Shown here: one piece after another, positions 1 to 8,056 of the stretch
How positions within the stretch are numbered: position 1 is the stretch's first letter
How the letters are laid out: every line of letters begins with the position of its first letter
Made by a program: the position numbers and the translations under genes
Notes under the pieces: generated by a model
Databases searched by the model: none
Seen by the model: only the letters and a program-made list of their open reading frames with translations
What the model was told of the DNA's origin: nothing
Assembly: GCF_003721245.1 (NCBI RefSeq)
Contig: NZ_RIZG01000002.1
Coordinates: forward strand, 342,571-406,570
Length of the DNA stretch: 64,000 nt
Direction of reading: 5' to 3'
Origin: Marinomonas hwangdonensis
GTDB lineage: Bacteria; Pseudomonadota; Gammaproteobacteria; Pseudomonadales; Marinomonadaceae

Positions 1-224
1 CAGAGCGGTGCGCCAGAAGCCGCCATGGCAACAAACAAAAACTGTGATGCGCCAGCGTAAATAAACGTAGAAATCAGAATGGTCTCTAGTACGCTAAAAC
101 CAGACTGAACCGAAATAAGACCAAATGAAATCGCCACCGGAATGTAACCGCCAAGCAGCGGAATCGCGTCTTTAACGCCTTGTTTCCAAGGCGCTCCTGC
201 AAGGGTTTGAGTTGTTGTATTCAT
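1..224 (-). CDS. azlC: AzlC family branched-chain amino acid exporter subunit, N-terminal part
   Basis: Only the first 74 codons are present; the gene runs off the left edge. The start ATG is at 224. The translation begins MNTTTQTLAGAPWKQGVKDA and continues with hydrophobic helices containing PVAISFGL and YAGASQF, which is the conserved N-terminus of AzlC permeases (large subunit of the AzlCD branched-chain amino acid exporter of the inner membrane). The ATG overlaps the stop of the upstream XRE/cupin regulator gene by four bases (ATGA), so the two are probably translationally coupled and the regulator likely controls the exporter. An azlD gene would be expected beyond the window. Confidence 0.8.
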   Translation of the reverse strand, partial: MNTTTQTLAGAPWKQGVKDAIPLLGGYIPVAISFGLISVQSGFSVLETILISTFIYAGASQFLFVAMAASGAPL

Positions 225-769
225 GGTTGCAACTCCTGTTTAGCGTATTCCTGTTTAGCGTAGGTAATGACCATCATTAAGGTCGCCCATGAATCGTCTG
301 TTTGATAACGATGCGGCACATCGGCGGCAAACGTATGCGTTTTACCAATGTCTAAATAGCGCAAGTCATCATTTTCACCCGCCAGCAATTTCCCACTGAT
401 TAAGGTGATGGCTTCTGTCGTGCCAGCAATATGCGGCTCAGATTGCTTAATGGTATTGGGCGCACAAGACATCCAATACACATCCACCCTCGGGTTGTCG
501 TCGCCTTGATCAATCAGCCTAACCTGCACACCGTTTTCTCCCAAAGGGGATTCCACACTGGCAACCAAATCTCCAAACGGCACATCCAGCTGCACCGCCA
601 ACCGCCAAATCGTTTCTAAAGTCGGATTGCCATCGCCCTGCTCAATACGAGACAAGTTCGACTTCGCCAGTCCCGCATCTAACGCCAGCTGAGACAAAGA
701 CAGCGCCTTTGCCATACGTAACTTTTGTATATTTCGACCCAAGGAGCCGAGAATGGGTTTATTCATCAT
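221..769 (-). CDS. XRE family transcriptional regulator with C-terminal cupin domain
   Basis: A 182-residue DNA-binding regulator. An XRE helix-turn-helix spans about residues 10-70 (SLSQLALDAGLAKSNLSRIE), followed by a small cupin-like sensor domain (residues 95-170, with SEPHIAGTTEAITLISGKL and HTFAADVPHRY). This architecture is common among regulators placed beside azlCD exporters. An upstream TTG at 778 is possible, but the GAGAGG ribosome-binding sequence lies between it and the ATG pair at 769/766, so one of the ATGs is the likelier start. The last residues contain a 15-bp tandem duplication giving AKQE twice. The gene lies directly downstream of two tandem palindromes that probably form its own operator. 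It is coupled to azlC. Confidence 0.85.
   Translation of the reverse strand: MMNKPILGSLGRNIQKLRMAKALSLSQLALDAGLAKSNLSRIEQGDGNPTLETIWRLAVQLDVPFGDLVASVESPLGENGVQVRLIDQGDDNPRVDVYWMSCAPNTIKQSEPHIAGTTEAITLISGKLLAGENDDLRYLDIGKTHTFAADVPHRYQTDDSWATLMMVITYAKQEYAKQELQP
234..262. repeat. 15-bp-period tandem duplication in the regulator C-terminus
   Basis: TCCTGTTTAGCGTA occurs at 234-247 and again at 249-262. Because the period is 15 bases the duplication stays in frame, adding a second AKQE block just before the stop codon that overlaps the azlC start. Confidence 0.85.
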
Positions 770-782
770 ACCTCTCAAATTT

Positions 783-814
783 GTTCTATATAAAGAACGT
801 TCTATATAAAGAAC
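783..814. promoter_or_regulatory. Tandem palindromic operator upstream of the XRE/azlC operon
   Basis: The 16-mer GTTCTATATAAAGAAC occurs twice head to tail with no gap (783-798 and 799-814). Each copy is a near-perfect palindrome (GTTCT...AGAAC arms). The array sits immediately upstream of the regulator start. A minus-strand promoter fits across it: TTGACT at 827-822 and TATAGA at 806-801 inside the second copy, with a 15-base spacer. Binding of the XRE protein here would block its own promoter; autoregulation is inferred. Confidence 0.7.
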
Positions 815-866
815 AGAAGAAAGTCAATGAGATTATATAAAATGGAGAGGGACTAGAGGGAGGAAA

Positions 867-965
867 CGAGTTCATCAGCTAACGCTTTGATGGACTCGTT
901 ATAGCTTGAGATATGTTTTGAGGATGTAAGCCTAACGCTGTTTTTGTCTTTGGTTTAATGTGAAA
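867..965 (-). pseudogene. Decayed duplicate of the 5' end of the neighbouring acetyltransferase gene
   Basis: This stretch aligns with 1450-1548, the beginning and upstream leader of the GNAT gene on the same strand. Readable pieces on the minus strand include SSKHISSYNESIKALADEL against SSKYIPSYNEYIKELGDEV in the intact gene. The start codon is replaced, and there are two one-base deletions (near 925 and 870), so it cannot encode the protein. It is a partial tandem duplication that has degenerated. Confidence 0.75.
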
Positions 966-1028
966 AGCTTGAGTTGAAGTGCCGTTTGGACCAGATGAAA
1001 ATTAGGTCTTATTTGCACCTGATTCCAT

Positions 1029-1526
1029 TTAACTGACTCGATACCGTTGAACCACTTTACCATCCAAAATCAGCTCAGAACTTAACTCGCCGCCATTAGC
1101 AATAATCGTATTGGCCGATGCGGAGTTATCTTTATAGCAGTGAATATGAACAACACTTACGTCCATAGCATTAAGCTTTTCTATCGACAGCTTCATTAAC
1201 AACTTACCCAAACCTTTGCCTCGATAAGACGGACGAATACCTAATCCAATATGGCCACCACATTCTTCTATATCGCTATTAAGGTAATGACGTAAATTCG
1301 TCACACCAAGTAACTGATCGCCTTCAACAAGCCACAAGGTTGTACTTGGCACAAAACCGTCAGGCAGATTTATACCCAAGGAAAAATCAGACAACTTCGC
1401 TAAAAGTGCATCAAAATCTTGATGATCAAAACCCATAAGAAAAGGATAACGAACTTCATCACCCAACTCTTTGATGTACTCGTTATAGCTTGGGATATAT
1501 TTTGAGGATGGTAAGACTAAATCCAT
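1029..1526 (-). CDS. GNAT family N-acetyltransferase
   Basis: A 165-residue acyl-CoA-dependent N-acetyltransferase of unknown substrate. The GNAT acetyl-CoA-binding motif is visible as LGIRPSYRGKGLGKLLMKLSI, followed by VVHIHCYKDNSASANTIIANGG, the usual motif B region. The start MDLVLPSSKYIP has no better alternative. It stands alone between a degenerate copy of its own 5' end and an AT-rich defence-like gene pair, which suggests an accessory region. Its sequence is closest in style to the YjdJ/RimJ-like acetyltransferases of Firmicutes and gammaproteobacteria, but no substrate can be assigned. Confidence 0.8.
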   Translation of the reverse strand: MDLVLPSSKYIPSYNEYIKELGDEVRYPFLMGFDHQDFDALLAKLSDFSLGINLPDGFVPSTTLWLVEGDQLLGVTNLRHYLNSDIEECGGHIGLGIRPSYRGKGLGKLLMKLSIEKLNAMDVSVVHIHCYKDNSASANTIIANGGELSSELILDGKVVQRYRVS

Positions 1527-1674
1527 TTTGTCTCCGGTTTGATGTGGAATGTTGGGATTCTTGGGGGTGTTTGGGTCAGATTAAAAGCTGTCCTATTTTT
1601 TTATCTGACTCTAAATTATTAATTTTCATTTAAATCTAACCCTAATTTTTCTATTACAGGGATTATTTTTTACT

Positions 1675-2337
1675 TTATTCACCTACAATTTCATAATTTA
1701 AATTCTGTGCCCCCTTAGTTGCCAAAAAAGCCAATTCCCGAAGTATTGCAGCCTTCTCGGATATATCTTCAGTTCCAAGTAAAGCACTAGACAAAGAGTG
1801 AATTTTATAATCATAAGTATCTCTATCATCAAGATCACTAAATATATAAAACCTATTCAACCTATATAAATCTATTGTTTTCTCTCCTTTTTCAGTAAGA
1901 GCTATATAATAGAATCCTTCTTTTATCACCAATATTTTATCTTCATAAGTATCAAAATGAGGATGAATTATATGGTAAAATCTACTCTCAATAGGATAAT
2001 GTATTTTTGCATTACTATTTGTTACAATTTTATCAGATTTTGAACCATTACATTCAATACATGTTACACATAAATTCAGTGGTTCAAACATAAAATTAGG
2101 AACTTTAGCCCTAGGTATAATATGCTCTATGTCCCAACTCCTTCCATGATTTGACCTATTCTCACGCCTACAAAATGGACATATATATTTTTGCTTTTTA
2201 ATGTAGTGTTTTTTAATTTTATTTTTTAAACCACTGATATCTAAGTCAGACCAAGAATTAGATGAAAAGTCATCGGATAATATTTTCTGTTTTATAAAAA
2301 GATCTTCTTCATCTGTATAAGTTACTTTCTCAAGCAT
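1675..2337 (-). CDS. HNH endonuclease, PtuB-like partner of the adjacent ATPase
   Basis: A probable metal-dependent DNA nuclease of 220 residues. CPFC (about residues 53-56) and the later CIEC (93-96) form a Zn-binding pair, and DIEHIIPRA (about 69-77) is the HNH catalytic core, followed by NLCVTCIECNGSKSDK. The start chosen is the ATG at 2337, because it overlaps the stop of the ATPase gene (TAATG) and has AAGG ten bases upstream; an in-frame ATG at 2358 is possible. ATPase followed by HNH nuclease with overlapping ends is the arrangement of Septu (PtuA-PtuB). Base composition is clearly more AT-rich than the flanks. Assignment to Septu proper is inference. Confidence 0.75.
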   Translation of the reverse strand: MLEKVTYTDEEDLFIKQKILSDDFSSNSWSDLDISGLKNKIKKHYIKKQKYICPFCRRENRSNHGRSWDIEHIIPRAKVPNFMFEPLNLCVTCIECNGSKSDKIVTNSNAKIHYPIESRFYHIIHPHFDTYEDKILVIKEGFYYIALTEKGEKTIDLYRLNRFYIFSDLDDRDTYDYKIHSLSSALLGTEDISEKAAILRELAFLATKGAQNLNYEIVGE

Positions 2338-3731
2338 TATTTCGACACCTTCTTCCATGATTCAAAAAGAAGATTTATTAATACCTTAACATCATCCTGT
2401 TCATCTAACTGTTCAGAGACATCCCTCAATTTCTTTAGTTTTTTTTGATCATCTTTATCAAGACTTCCGTACCTACTCAATTTTGACAAAAGAGTAACTA
2501 CAATTCTATTTAGGTATTCATTATTGTTTCCAGCCATCCCAAACACCTCAACAAGTTGGAAATCTGAAGACATATGTTGATAATCAGTAGATTTTTTAGA
2601 GACGCCCTCATCAATATTCAAAACAAAACAATTTTCGCTTGATAGCTCTGAAATTATCAATGGTGAATGGGTAGCAATAATAAAATGACACTTCTTAAAG
2701 TCTTTAAAGAATTCAATTAAGACCTTCATGTATCTCATTTGCCACTTAGGATGCAAGCTAAGCTCGGGCTCATCAATACAAATAATCGACCCATCTCGAA
2801 TCGCGCCAGATATATTAAGAAGGGTTAAAATCATACATTTCTGGCCAGAACTCAGATCAGATAAGCTGATAAGTTTAGAATCTGAATCTAAAAATGAAAC
2901 TTTTTGTACACTTACAACCCCTAGATCAATCAAATAAATTAAACTACTCACAGGAAGGTTGTGTGATGAAAGACTAAAACCAATAAATTCCGCACCATTA
3001 GGTCTATAATATGTATCTTTAATCAAATCACTGTAATCTTGATAAGCACTATAAACCTCTCTTAAAAAATTATTATCGCCATCAGAGTAATGATATAAGC
3101 TTACATTCTTCTGCTTAAACTCTTTGCAAAATTCAGAATAAGAATCGAAACCACAGAAAAGAGACATTTTACTTTTAAAGTTGACAATACACTCTGGAGT
3201 CAAACCTAAAAGAGAAAATAACTTCTTGTTTTCAAATATCTTCGAACTAGTCATCATGGATTTTGCCAGCAAATCAACTAAATTCGATTCATTTAATGAA
3301 TTCTTTGATACCTTAAGACCAATGTATTTATAATTTTCCGACTCTTCAATCCAACGAAGCCTATTGGCTCTTGAGGGTACTGGGAACTTATCAAAAGGCG
3401 TAGTTGTAACAGCTATAACATTGCAATCAATATTCTTAGCATCCATATCACTTTTTTCAGTTCTAATATAAGAGTTAGTTTCAGAAGACGAAGAATATAT
3501 TGAAAGAACATCCCCTTCATATTCTATTTCAGCATGTTTACCATATTTAATTGGGACAGTCTTATAAGACAAATTGTTATTTCTTATTCCATTAACGATT
3601 CGCCTCAACATTCGACTTTTCCCTGTCCCATTACTTCCAACAAGAATCGTATAGTTATTTCTTTCCTTTGAATAAGACTCATCTACTAAAGAAAGCTCTT
3701 TTCTGTTAATCTTCACACTTCGAATGATCAT
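2337..3731 (-). CDS. AAA/ABC-type ATPase, PtuA-like, of a Septu-like defence pair
   Basis: A 464-residue SMC/ABC-like ATPase. Walker A is LVGSNGTGKSR (about residues 30-40), the ABC signature is LSDLSSGQK (290-298), Walker B is IICIDEPELSLHP (316-328) and the H-loop is IIATHSP (352-358). The roughly 250 residues between Walker A and the signature are poorly conserved and hold no recognisable extra domain. Related ATPases (AAA_21, OLD-like, PtuA) work with nucleases in phage defence. Here the stop overlaps the start of the HNH gene, so the two are co-translated. Strong AT bias and position in an otherwise broken-up region suggest horizontal acquisition. No reverse transcriptase gene is next to it, so this is not a retron. 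Confidence 0.75.
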   Translation of the reverse strand: MIIRSVKINRKELSLVDESYSKERNNYTILVGSNGTGKSRMLRRIVNGIRNNNLSYKTVPIKYGKHAEIEYEGDVLSIYSSSSETNSYIRTEKSDMDAKNIDCNVIAVTTTPFDKFPVPSRANRLRWIEESENYKYIGLKVSKNSLNESNLVDLLAKSMMTSSKIFENKKLFSLLGLTPECIVNFKSKMSLFCGFDSYSEFCKEFKQKNVSLYHYSDGDNNFLREVYSAYQDYSDLIKDTYYRPNGAEFIGFSLSSHNLPVSSLIYLIDLGVVSVQKVSFLDSDSKLISLSDLSSGQKCMILTLLNISGAIRDGSIICIDEPELSLHPKWQMRYMKVLIEFFKDFKKCHFIIATHSPLIISELSSENCFVLNIDEGVSKKSTDYQHMSSDFQLVEVFGMAGNNNEYLNRIVVTLLSKLSRYGSLDKDDQKKLKKLRDVSEQLDEQDDVKVLINLLFESWKKVSK

Positions 3732-4311
3732 TAATAATCCGTTATATTCTAGAGAAAAATAAAGTATTTTTTTACAGTATAAAATATCAATCTTTTTTTT
3801 AACACGCCTAACAATATAGCACTACTTTAAAAAAGCATTAGATCAAAAAAAAGCCAAAAATAAATAAACACTTCAATATACAAATATATATCCCACATAC
3901 AGTACTTATATGTACCTTTAAGTGACTAGAAGCTAGTACTTTATACAATATCTATAATAGTTGGGGATAGAGTAAATTTAAACCTTTATAATCAACAATC
4001 GCAGATATTTTCACCCTCGCGCTTTACTGTTTCATATCGTATTAAAAGTGCATTCAACAAAGAAAGCTTCGCTTTCAATCGGCACATTACGCTGCGCACA
4101 TGATGCCCTACGCTTTGGTTTTACACGAATAGATACGATAAAGTCAGTTCGACGCGACGAAGTTGCGCGACTTTATGGAGTTTCAGAGTAATTGTTTGAA
4201 GAGCTGTCTCCCGCCAAATGGGCAATCCATGCCTTATGATATAACGAGCGTAGGTAGCAATCATGCTCCTATGAGGAAAATCAGGCATTAAAGATCTTAA
4301 AGCGAATTTTT

Positions 4312-4343
4312 GGTTACTTTTTGGGCGCTTGCAAAAAGTTACC
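4312..4343. repeat. Palindromic intergenic repeat
   Basis: GGTTACTTTTTG at 4312-4323 and CAAAAAGTTACC at 4332-4343 form a 12-base inverted repeat with one mismatch around an 8-base loop. From general knowledge, similar GTAACTTTTTG hairpins are scattered in intergenic DNA of many proteobacteria; no second copy is visible in this window, so family membership rests on recall. Confidence 0.5.
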
Positions 4344-4436
4344 CGCTCAGCTTTTCCCTGAATTAAAGTGCGGAAAAAAGGTTGGGAATACAAAGTGTTT
4401 GAATAGAACCCAAAGAAGAAAATAACCCCACCCTAG

Positions 4437-4497
4437 CCCTCCCCTTGGAAGACATAAGGGGAGGGAAAAAGAGCTTTCGTCCCCTTGAAGAAAGGGG
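4437..4497. repeat. Double hairpin downstream of cydC, repeat and possible terminator
   Basis: CCCTCCCCTT (4437-4446) pairs perfectly with AAGGGGAGGG (4456-4465). A second smaller hairpin, CCCCTT (4481-4486) with AAGGGG (4492-4497), follows eight bases before the cydC stop. The CCCTCCCCTT...AAGGGGAGGG unit resembles a widespread intergenic repeat. Being just downstream of cydC it may also stop or stabilise that transcript, though a clear U-tract is lacking. Confidence 0.5.
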
Positions 4498-4504
4498 AGA
4501 AAAC

Positions 4505-6172
4505 TTAGAGTTCTATGACTCTTGAGCTGTCGCCGATGCGACTCCCAACGTGGCTGACGAGGATCAAAATATCCGGTTTGTAGTCGTTCTGTAGCGAGTG
4601 ACAAATCGTCTCAATGGTGGCTTTGTCTAGCCCATCAAAAGGTTCGTCCAGTAGTAACACCGGAGATTTTCGAAGCAATAAACGGGCTAAAGCGAGGCGT
4701 TTACGTTGTCCGCCCGATAGATTGCGCCCCTGGAAACTGAGCAGTGTTGTTAAACCGTTGGGGAGACTTTTTACCCAATCTGCCAAAGCAACAGCCCGCA
4801 GAGCGGCCCAGAGTGTTTCGTCCGAAGCCTCTGGGTTACCCAGTAATAGGTTTGCGGCAATGCTTTGTTGGAATATGTAAGGGGATTGTGGCAAATAGCT
4901 GAGTCGAGTTTGATACATTAAGTTGTTGTATAACTCACAGGGCTCATTGTTAATAAAGGCGTTCCCGGACGACAAACAGTCACCCGCTAGTGAGGCCAAC
5001 AAGGTGGATTTACCGGAGCCGCTTGCTCCTCGAACCCATACCTGTTCACCTGACTCTACGGTCAAATCAAGTACCTTATTTCCCATGCCACTGGAACCAT
5101 GAAAACCGCGCCACTCTTTGCATTCTATGCGCTGGATGGCATCCGTGCTACTCACTTTTTGTGGTAGAGCGTCGTGATGTAATTGGTTAAGACGGCGCAG
5201 CCCCACCTGTGATTGACCTTGTGCAACAAAAGACTGGACCAGAGGTAACACAAGTTCATTAACAGCCAATAAAGACAATATGTAACCGACCACCCAAGTT
5301 CCCTGTACGTTGCTGATCAGTACCCAACGGCCAGACAGTGGATCAGTACTTGCCAATAATAGGATGCTACTCATCAATAAGAGGATAGTCACGGCATAGG
5401 CTAACAATCGCCCTAGGGTGACCGCTTGCTGTATGCGCATTTCCGTATGTCGCTGTTTTTCGTCTAACTGAGCAAGACGTTGCGAATAATCTTTCCAGTG
5501 ACCACGAATAGTGAGCGTAATCAGAGCCGAAAACAAACTCACAAAGCGGCTGCGACGATGAACGCCTAAAATCTGCCCGACATGAACTGAGTGACTGGCA
5601 ATTCGACCGCAAACAAAGGGTACGACTAACACATGAAAAGTCCCCGCGATAGCCAAGGGCCACAGCAAATCTGGCAGTATCACGTAAGCCAATATGGCCA
5701 CGGCAAGATACGCCACTAGCGCATACAACCAAGGAAGAAAAACCACCAAGGGCCAACGAATAATCTGATCAAGATCACTGACTAGGCGTTGCAGCAAATC
5801 TCCTCGGCTTTGCTCGTGCAAATTCGCCGCGTCCTTTGCGACTCGCTGGTCCCACACCCACAGCCGTAAAGTGCGCAGCAAGCTAAGCAAGTGATTATGC
5901 GCGCTGACTTGCTCACCGTAACGCCCTGCAGTACGAACAATTGCCATGAAGCGAATAATGGCACCTGGGGTTAAATAGTTAAAAAAAACACCCACACCAA
6001 ATGCAGTAGCTAGACCAGTTGCTGAAATAAACCAGCCGGAAATTCCCAGCAAGGCCACACCTGCTAAGCTGGCCGATACACCCAGTAAAATGGGAATCAC
6101 AAAACTCCAAGGATTAGCCAGTAAAAGGCGCTTAAGTGATAACTTCGCGGTTTTATTAGACAGTCGCTTCAT
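4505..6172 (-). CDS. cydC: Heterodimeric thiol exporter ABC subunit CydC
   Basis: An inner-membrane ABC exporter half-transporter of 555 residues. With CydD it exports glutathione and cysteine to the periplasm and is needed for assembly of cytochrome bd. The N-terminal two-thirds is a six-helix transmembrane domain. The C-terminal ATPase domain shows Walker A (GASGSGKSTLLASLAG), signature NLSGGQRKRLALARLLL and Walker B VLLLDEPFDGLD, then an H-loop LVSHVG. It overlaps the end of cydD by 17 bases and is the last gene of cydABX-DC, whose grouping fits its role in bd oxidase biogenesis. Confidence 0.93.
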   Translation of the reverse strand: MKRLSNKTAKLSLKRLLLANPWSFVIPILLGVSASLAGVALLGISGWFISATGLATAFGVGVFFNYLTPGAIIRFMAIVRTAGRYGEQVSAHNHLLSLLRTLRLWVWDQRVAKDAANLHEQSRGDLLQRLVSDLDQIIRWPLVVFLPWLYALVAYLAVAILAYVILPDLLWPLAIAGTFHVLVVPFVCGRIASHSVHVGQILGVHRRSRFVSLFSALITLTIRGHWKDYSQRLAQLDEKQRHTEMRIQQAVTLGRLLAYAVTILLLMSSILLLASTDPLSGRWVLISNVQGTWVVGYILSLLAVNELVLPLVQSFVAQGQSQVGLRRLNQLHHDALPQKVSSTDAIQRIECKEWRGFHGSSGMGNKVLDLTVESGEQVWVRGASGSGKSTLLASLAGDCLSSGNAFINNEPCELYNNLMYQTRLSYLPQSPYIFQQSIAANLLLGNPEASDETLWAALRAVALADWVKSLPNGLTTLLSFQGRNLSGGQRKRLALARLLLRKSPVLLLDEPFDGLDKATIETICHSLQNDYKPDILILVSHVGSRIGDSSRVIEL

Positions 6173-7913
6173 GCAAACCTCCTGATGTTAACACCCAATG
6201 TCTATTCGCCCATGCAATAGGGTGTGTATCGTGACTTACGATGAGTAAGGTTTTGCCCTTGGAGGCGCGCTCCAATGTCACTAATACGGCTTGTGCCGTT
6301 TCTTTGTCTAGTCCAGAGCAAGGCTCATCCAGTAGCCAAACATCGGCTTTAGACAATAATGCCCGAGCAATAGACAAGCGCTGCATTTGACCGCCAGAAA
6401 GCCCAGAACCCAATTCAGTCAGTTTTGTTTCTAACCCCGCTGGTAACACGTCGATAAATTCATCACATTGGCTTTGTACTAAGGCAGCCCGTAAGGCGAC
6501 ATCACTCGGTGTATCTATCCCCAATAATAAGTTACGACGAATGCTGCCGTTTACCCATTCTGGTGTTTGAGGTAACCAAGCCAATGTTGAGCGCCAAGCA
6601 GAAAGGTTGATTGAACGAAATGGCTGGCCGTTCACTAAAAAATCGCCCTGATATTTTTCTTCAAATCCTAACAACAAATGCAGCAGGCTGGATTTTCCCA
6701 CACCCGATTCACCGCTTAACCACACGCGATCCCCCGCCTGAATACTGGCAGTAATAGGGGCAAATCGATAGCGACCGGCGTCAAGCCAGCTTAGTTTCTG
6801 AAAACGGAGTAAGTCTTTAGTATCCACTTTTTGAGACGATGGAACTGTGTCTGCGGCATCCGTTGTTTTTGTGGTTTTAGCCACACCTTGATTTACAGAT
6901 ACATTGAGTATTTCGAGTAAATCTGTGGCGGCCGCTTCGGCTTTTTGCTTAGCGTGATAATCATTACCCAGCTGACGAAGCGGTAAATAAAACTCGGGGG
7001 CCAACAGCAATAAAAACATCGCTTGAGTCAAGGTCACAGGTGACGAACCTACTTGCCATGGCAAAAGTTCCAGCAACCCCAACCCCAAATACAAAGCAAT
7101 CATTGCAATCGACAACGAAGCAAACAACTCTAATGTCGCGGTCGATAAAAACGCTAAGATCAGCACGCTCATGGTTGTTTTTTGATAATTCGTCGCACTT
7201 TCTGACAAGCGGACTCTGGCTTGATCGGTCTGATTAAGGCGTTTTAACTCCGCGAGCCCCTGACTTAAATCCATAAACTGATTGGATAACATGGCCAATA
7301 CACCAAATTGACGACGATTGGCTTGGGCGGCTTTATGACCTACGAAAATCATGAAGACAATTACCAAGGGCGCTGTCAGCATGAAGACAAAAAAAGCAAT
7401 TCGAGAAATGGGAAGAACAGACAACAAAATCACACAAGGAATGAGCATCACCATAAACACTTGAGGTTTATAGCGGCTGTAGAAATCGTCTAGGGCATCG
7501 ACTTGTTCATACACACGAGTCGACAACGCCGCATCCTCTTCTATTCTTAGGCGCGCTGGCCCAAGTTCAGTAAGGTGCGACAACAGTATGCGACGTAAAC
7601 CATAACGTATGTCACGGCTTGCACTCGCGCACACGCGCTCTCGGCCAAAGTTGGCGAGGGCGCGCACTAATAAAGCAAACAACCCCAACACTAAAAAGGA
7701 CATCGAAAAAGACTGATGCAGTGCCATGTCAGAAAAAACATTGGCTAATGCCCAAGCTTGCAACACCAAAGCTATCGCAAACAGTACACCAAAGCCTTTC
7801 GCTAAGCGGTATTTCGTTGATTGTTGACCCGCTAATTTTTCTAAAAAAGCCACTTCAGGTGTTTTAACTCGACCAGGTCGAGTTGTCTTCTTTGCCCTTT
7901 TCATTGTTGACAT
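6156..7913 (-). CDS. cydD: Heterodimeric thiol exporter ABC subunit CydD
   Basis: The 585-residue partner of CydC. It has an N-terminal basic tail (MSTMKRAKKTTRPGRVK), a transmembrane ABC exporter domain, and an ATPase domain with SGESGVGKSSLLHLLLG, signature LSGGQMQRLSIARALLS, Walker B VWLLDEPCSGLD and LIVSHDTHP. Starts at 7913 or at the ATG three codons in cannot be separated. The gene begins five bases after the cydX stop and ends overlapping cydC, so the whole cluster reads as one operon. CydDC keeps the periplasm reduced enough for haem insertion into the bd oxidase. Confidence 0.93.
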   Translation of the reverse strand: MSTMKRAKKTTRPGRVKTPEVAFLEKLAGQQSTKYRLAKGFGVLFAIALVLQAWALANVFSDMALHQSFSMSFLVLGLFALLVRALANFGRERVCASASRDIRYGLRRILLSHLTELGPARLRIEEDAALSTRVYEQVDALDDFYSRYKPQVFMVMLIPCVILLSVLPISRIAFFVFMLTAPLVIVFMIFVGHKAAQANRRQFGVLAMLSNQFMDLSQGLAELKRLNQTDQARVRLSESATNYQKTTMSVLILAFLSTATLELFASLSIAMIALYLGLGLLELLPWQVGSSPVTLTQAMFLLLLAPEFYLPLRQLGNDYHAKQKAEAAATDLLEILNVSVNQGVAKTTKTTDAADTVPSSQKVDTKDLLRFQKLSWLDAGRYRFAPITASIQAGDRVWLSGESGVGKSSLLHLLLGFEEKYQGDFLVNGQPFRSINLSAWRSTLAWLPQTPEWVNGSIRRNLLLGIDTPSDVALRAALVQSQCDEFIDVLPAGLETKLTELGSGLSGGQMQRLSIARALLSKADVWLLDEPCSGLDKETAQAVLVTLERASKGKTLLIVSHDTHPIAWANRHWVLTSGGLHEATV

Positions 7914-7918
7914 AAGGG

Positions 7919-8029
7919 TTACTGCTGCTCCTCTTCGCCTTCATAGCCTTTAAAATCGAGCCACAAAGCATTAATAATTCCAAACGAACAAGCCAGTAGA
8001 ACACCTAGAATCCAAGCGAAATACCACAT
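7919..8029 (-). CDS. cydX: Cytochrome bd oxidase small subunit CydX
   Basis: A 36-residue single-pass membrane peptide: MWYFAWILGVLLACSFGI, then INALWLDF and an acidic tail EGEEEQQ. The MWYFAWILG start and the helix followed by an acidic C-terminus are diagnostic of CydX, which stabilises haem b595/d in the bd oxidase. A GAGGGG ribosome-binding site lies seven bases before the ATG. It sits between cydB and cydD, 66 bases after the cydB stop and separated from it by a perfect hairpin. Confidence 0.93.
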   Translation of the reverse strand: MWYFAWILGVLLACSFGIINALWLDFKGYEGEEEQQ

Positions 8030-8056
8030 AATTTACCCCTCTATTTTTTCGTTCTA

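Larger units (their letters stand above)
3732..4504. other. Gene-poor intergenic stretch, AT-rich then repeat-like
   Basis: No convincing gene. The first half (to about 4000) is very AT-rich, continuing the composition of the ATPase/HNH pair, and should hold that operon's promoter. The second half changes composition abruptly and resembles the intergenic repeat DNA often found in marine gammaproteobacteria, ending in two sets of hairpins (4312-4343 and 4437-4497). A 90-codon frame at 4121-4393 on the minus strand reads through this repeat material and is not believed to be a protein gene. Confidence 0.6.

Noticed and set aside
1675-3731. Interpretation of the ATPase/HNH pair as a retron effector module
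   Set aside because: No reverse transcriptase gene or msr/msd-like RNA is visible next to it, so a plain Septu-like system fits better.
4121-4393. A 90-codon minus-strand frame ending in intergenic repeat DNA
   Set aside because: It reads through repeat/hairpin sequence, has no ribosome-binding site or domain, and its residues (KRPKSNQK type) are those commonly produced by translating such repeats.
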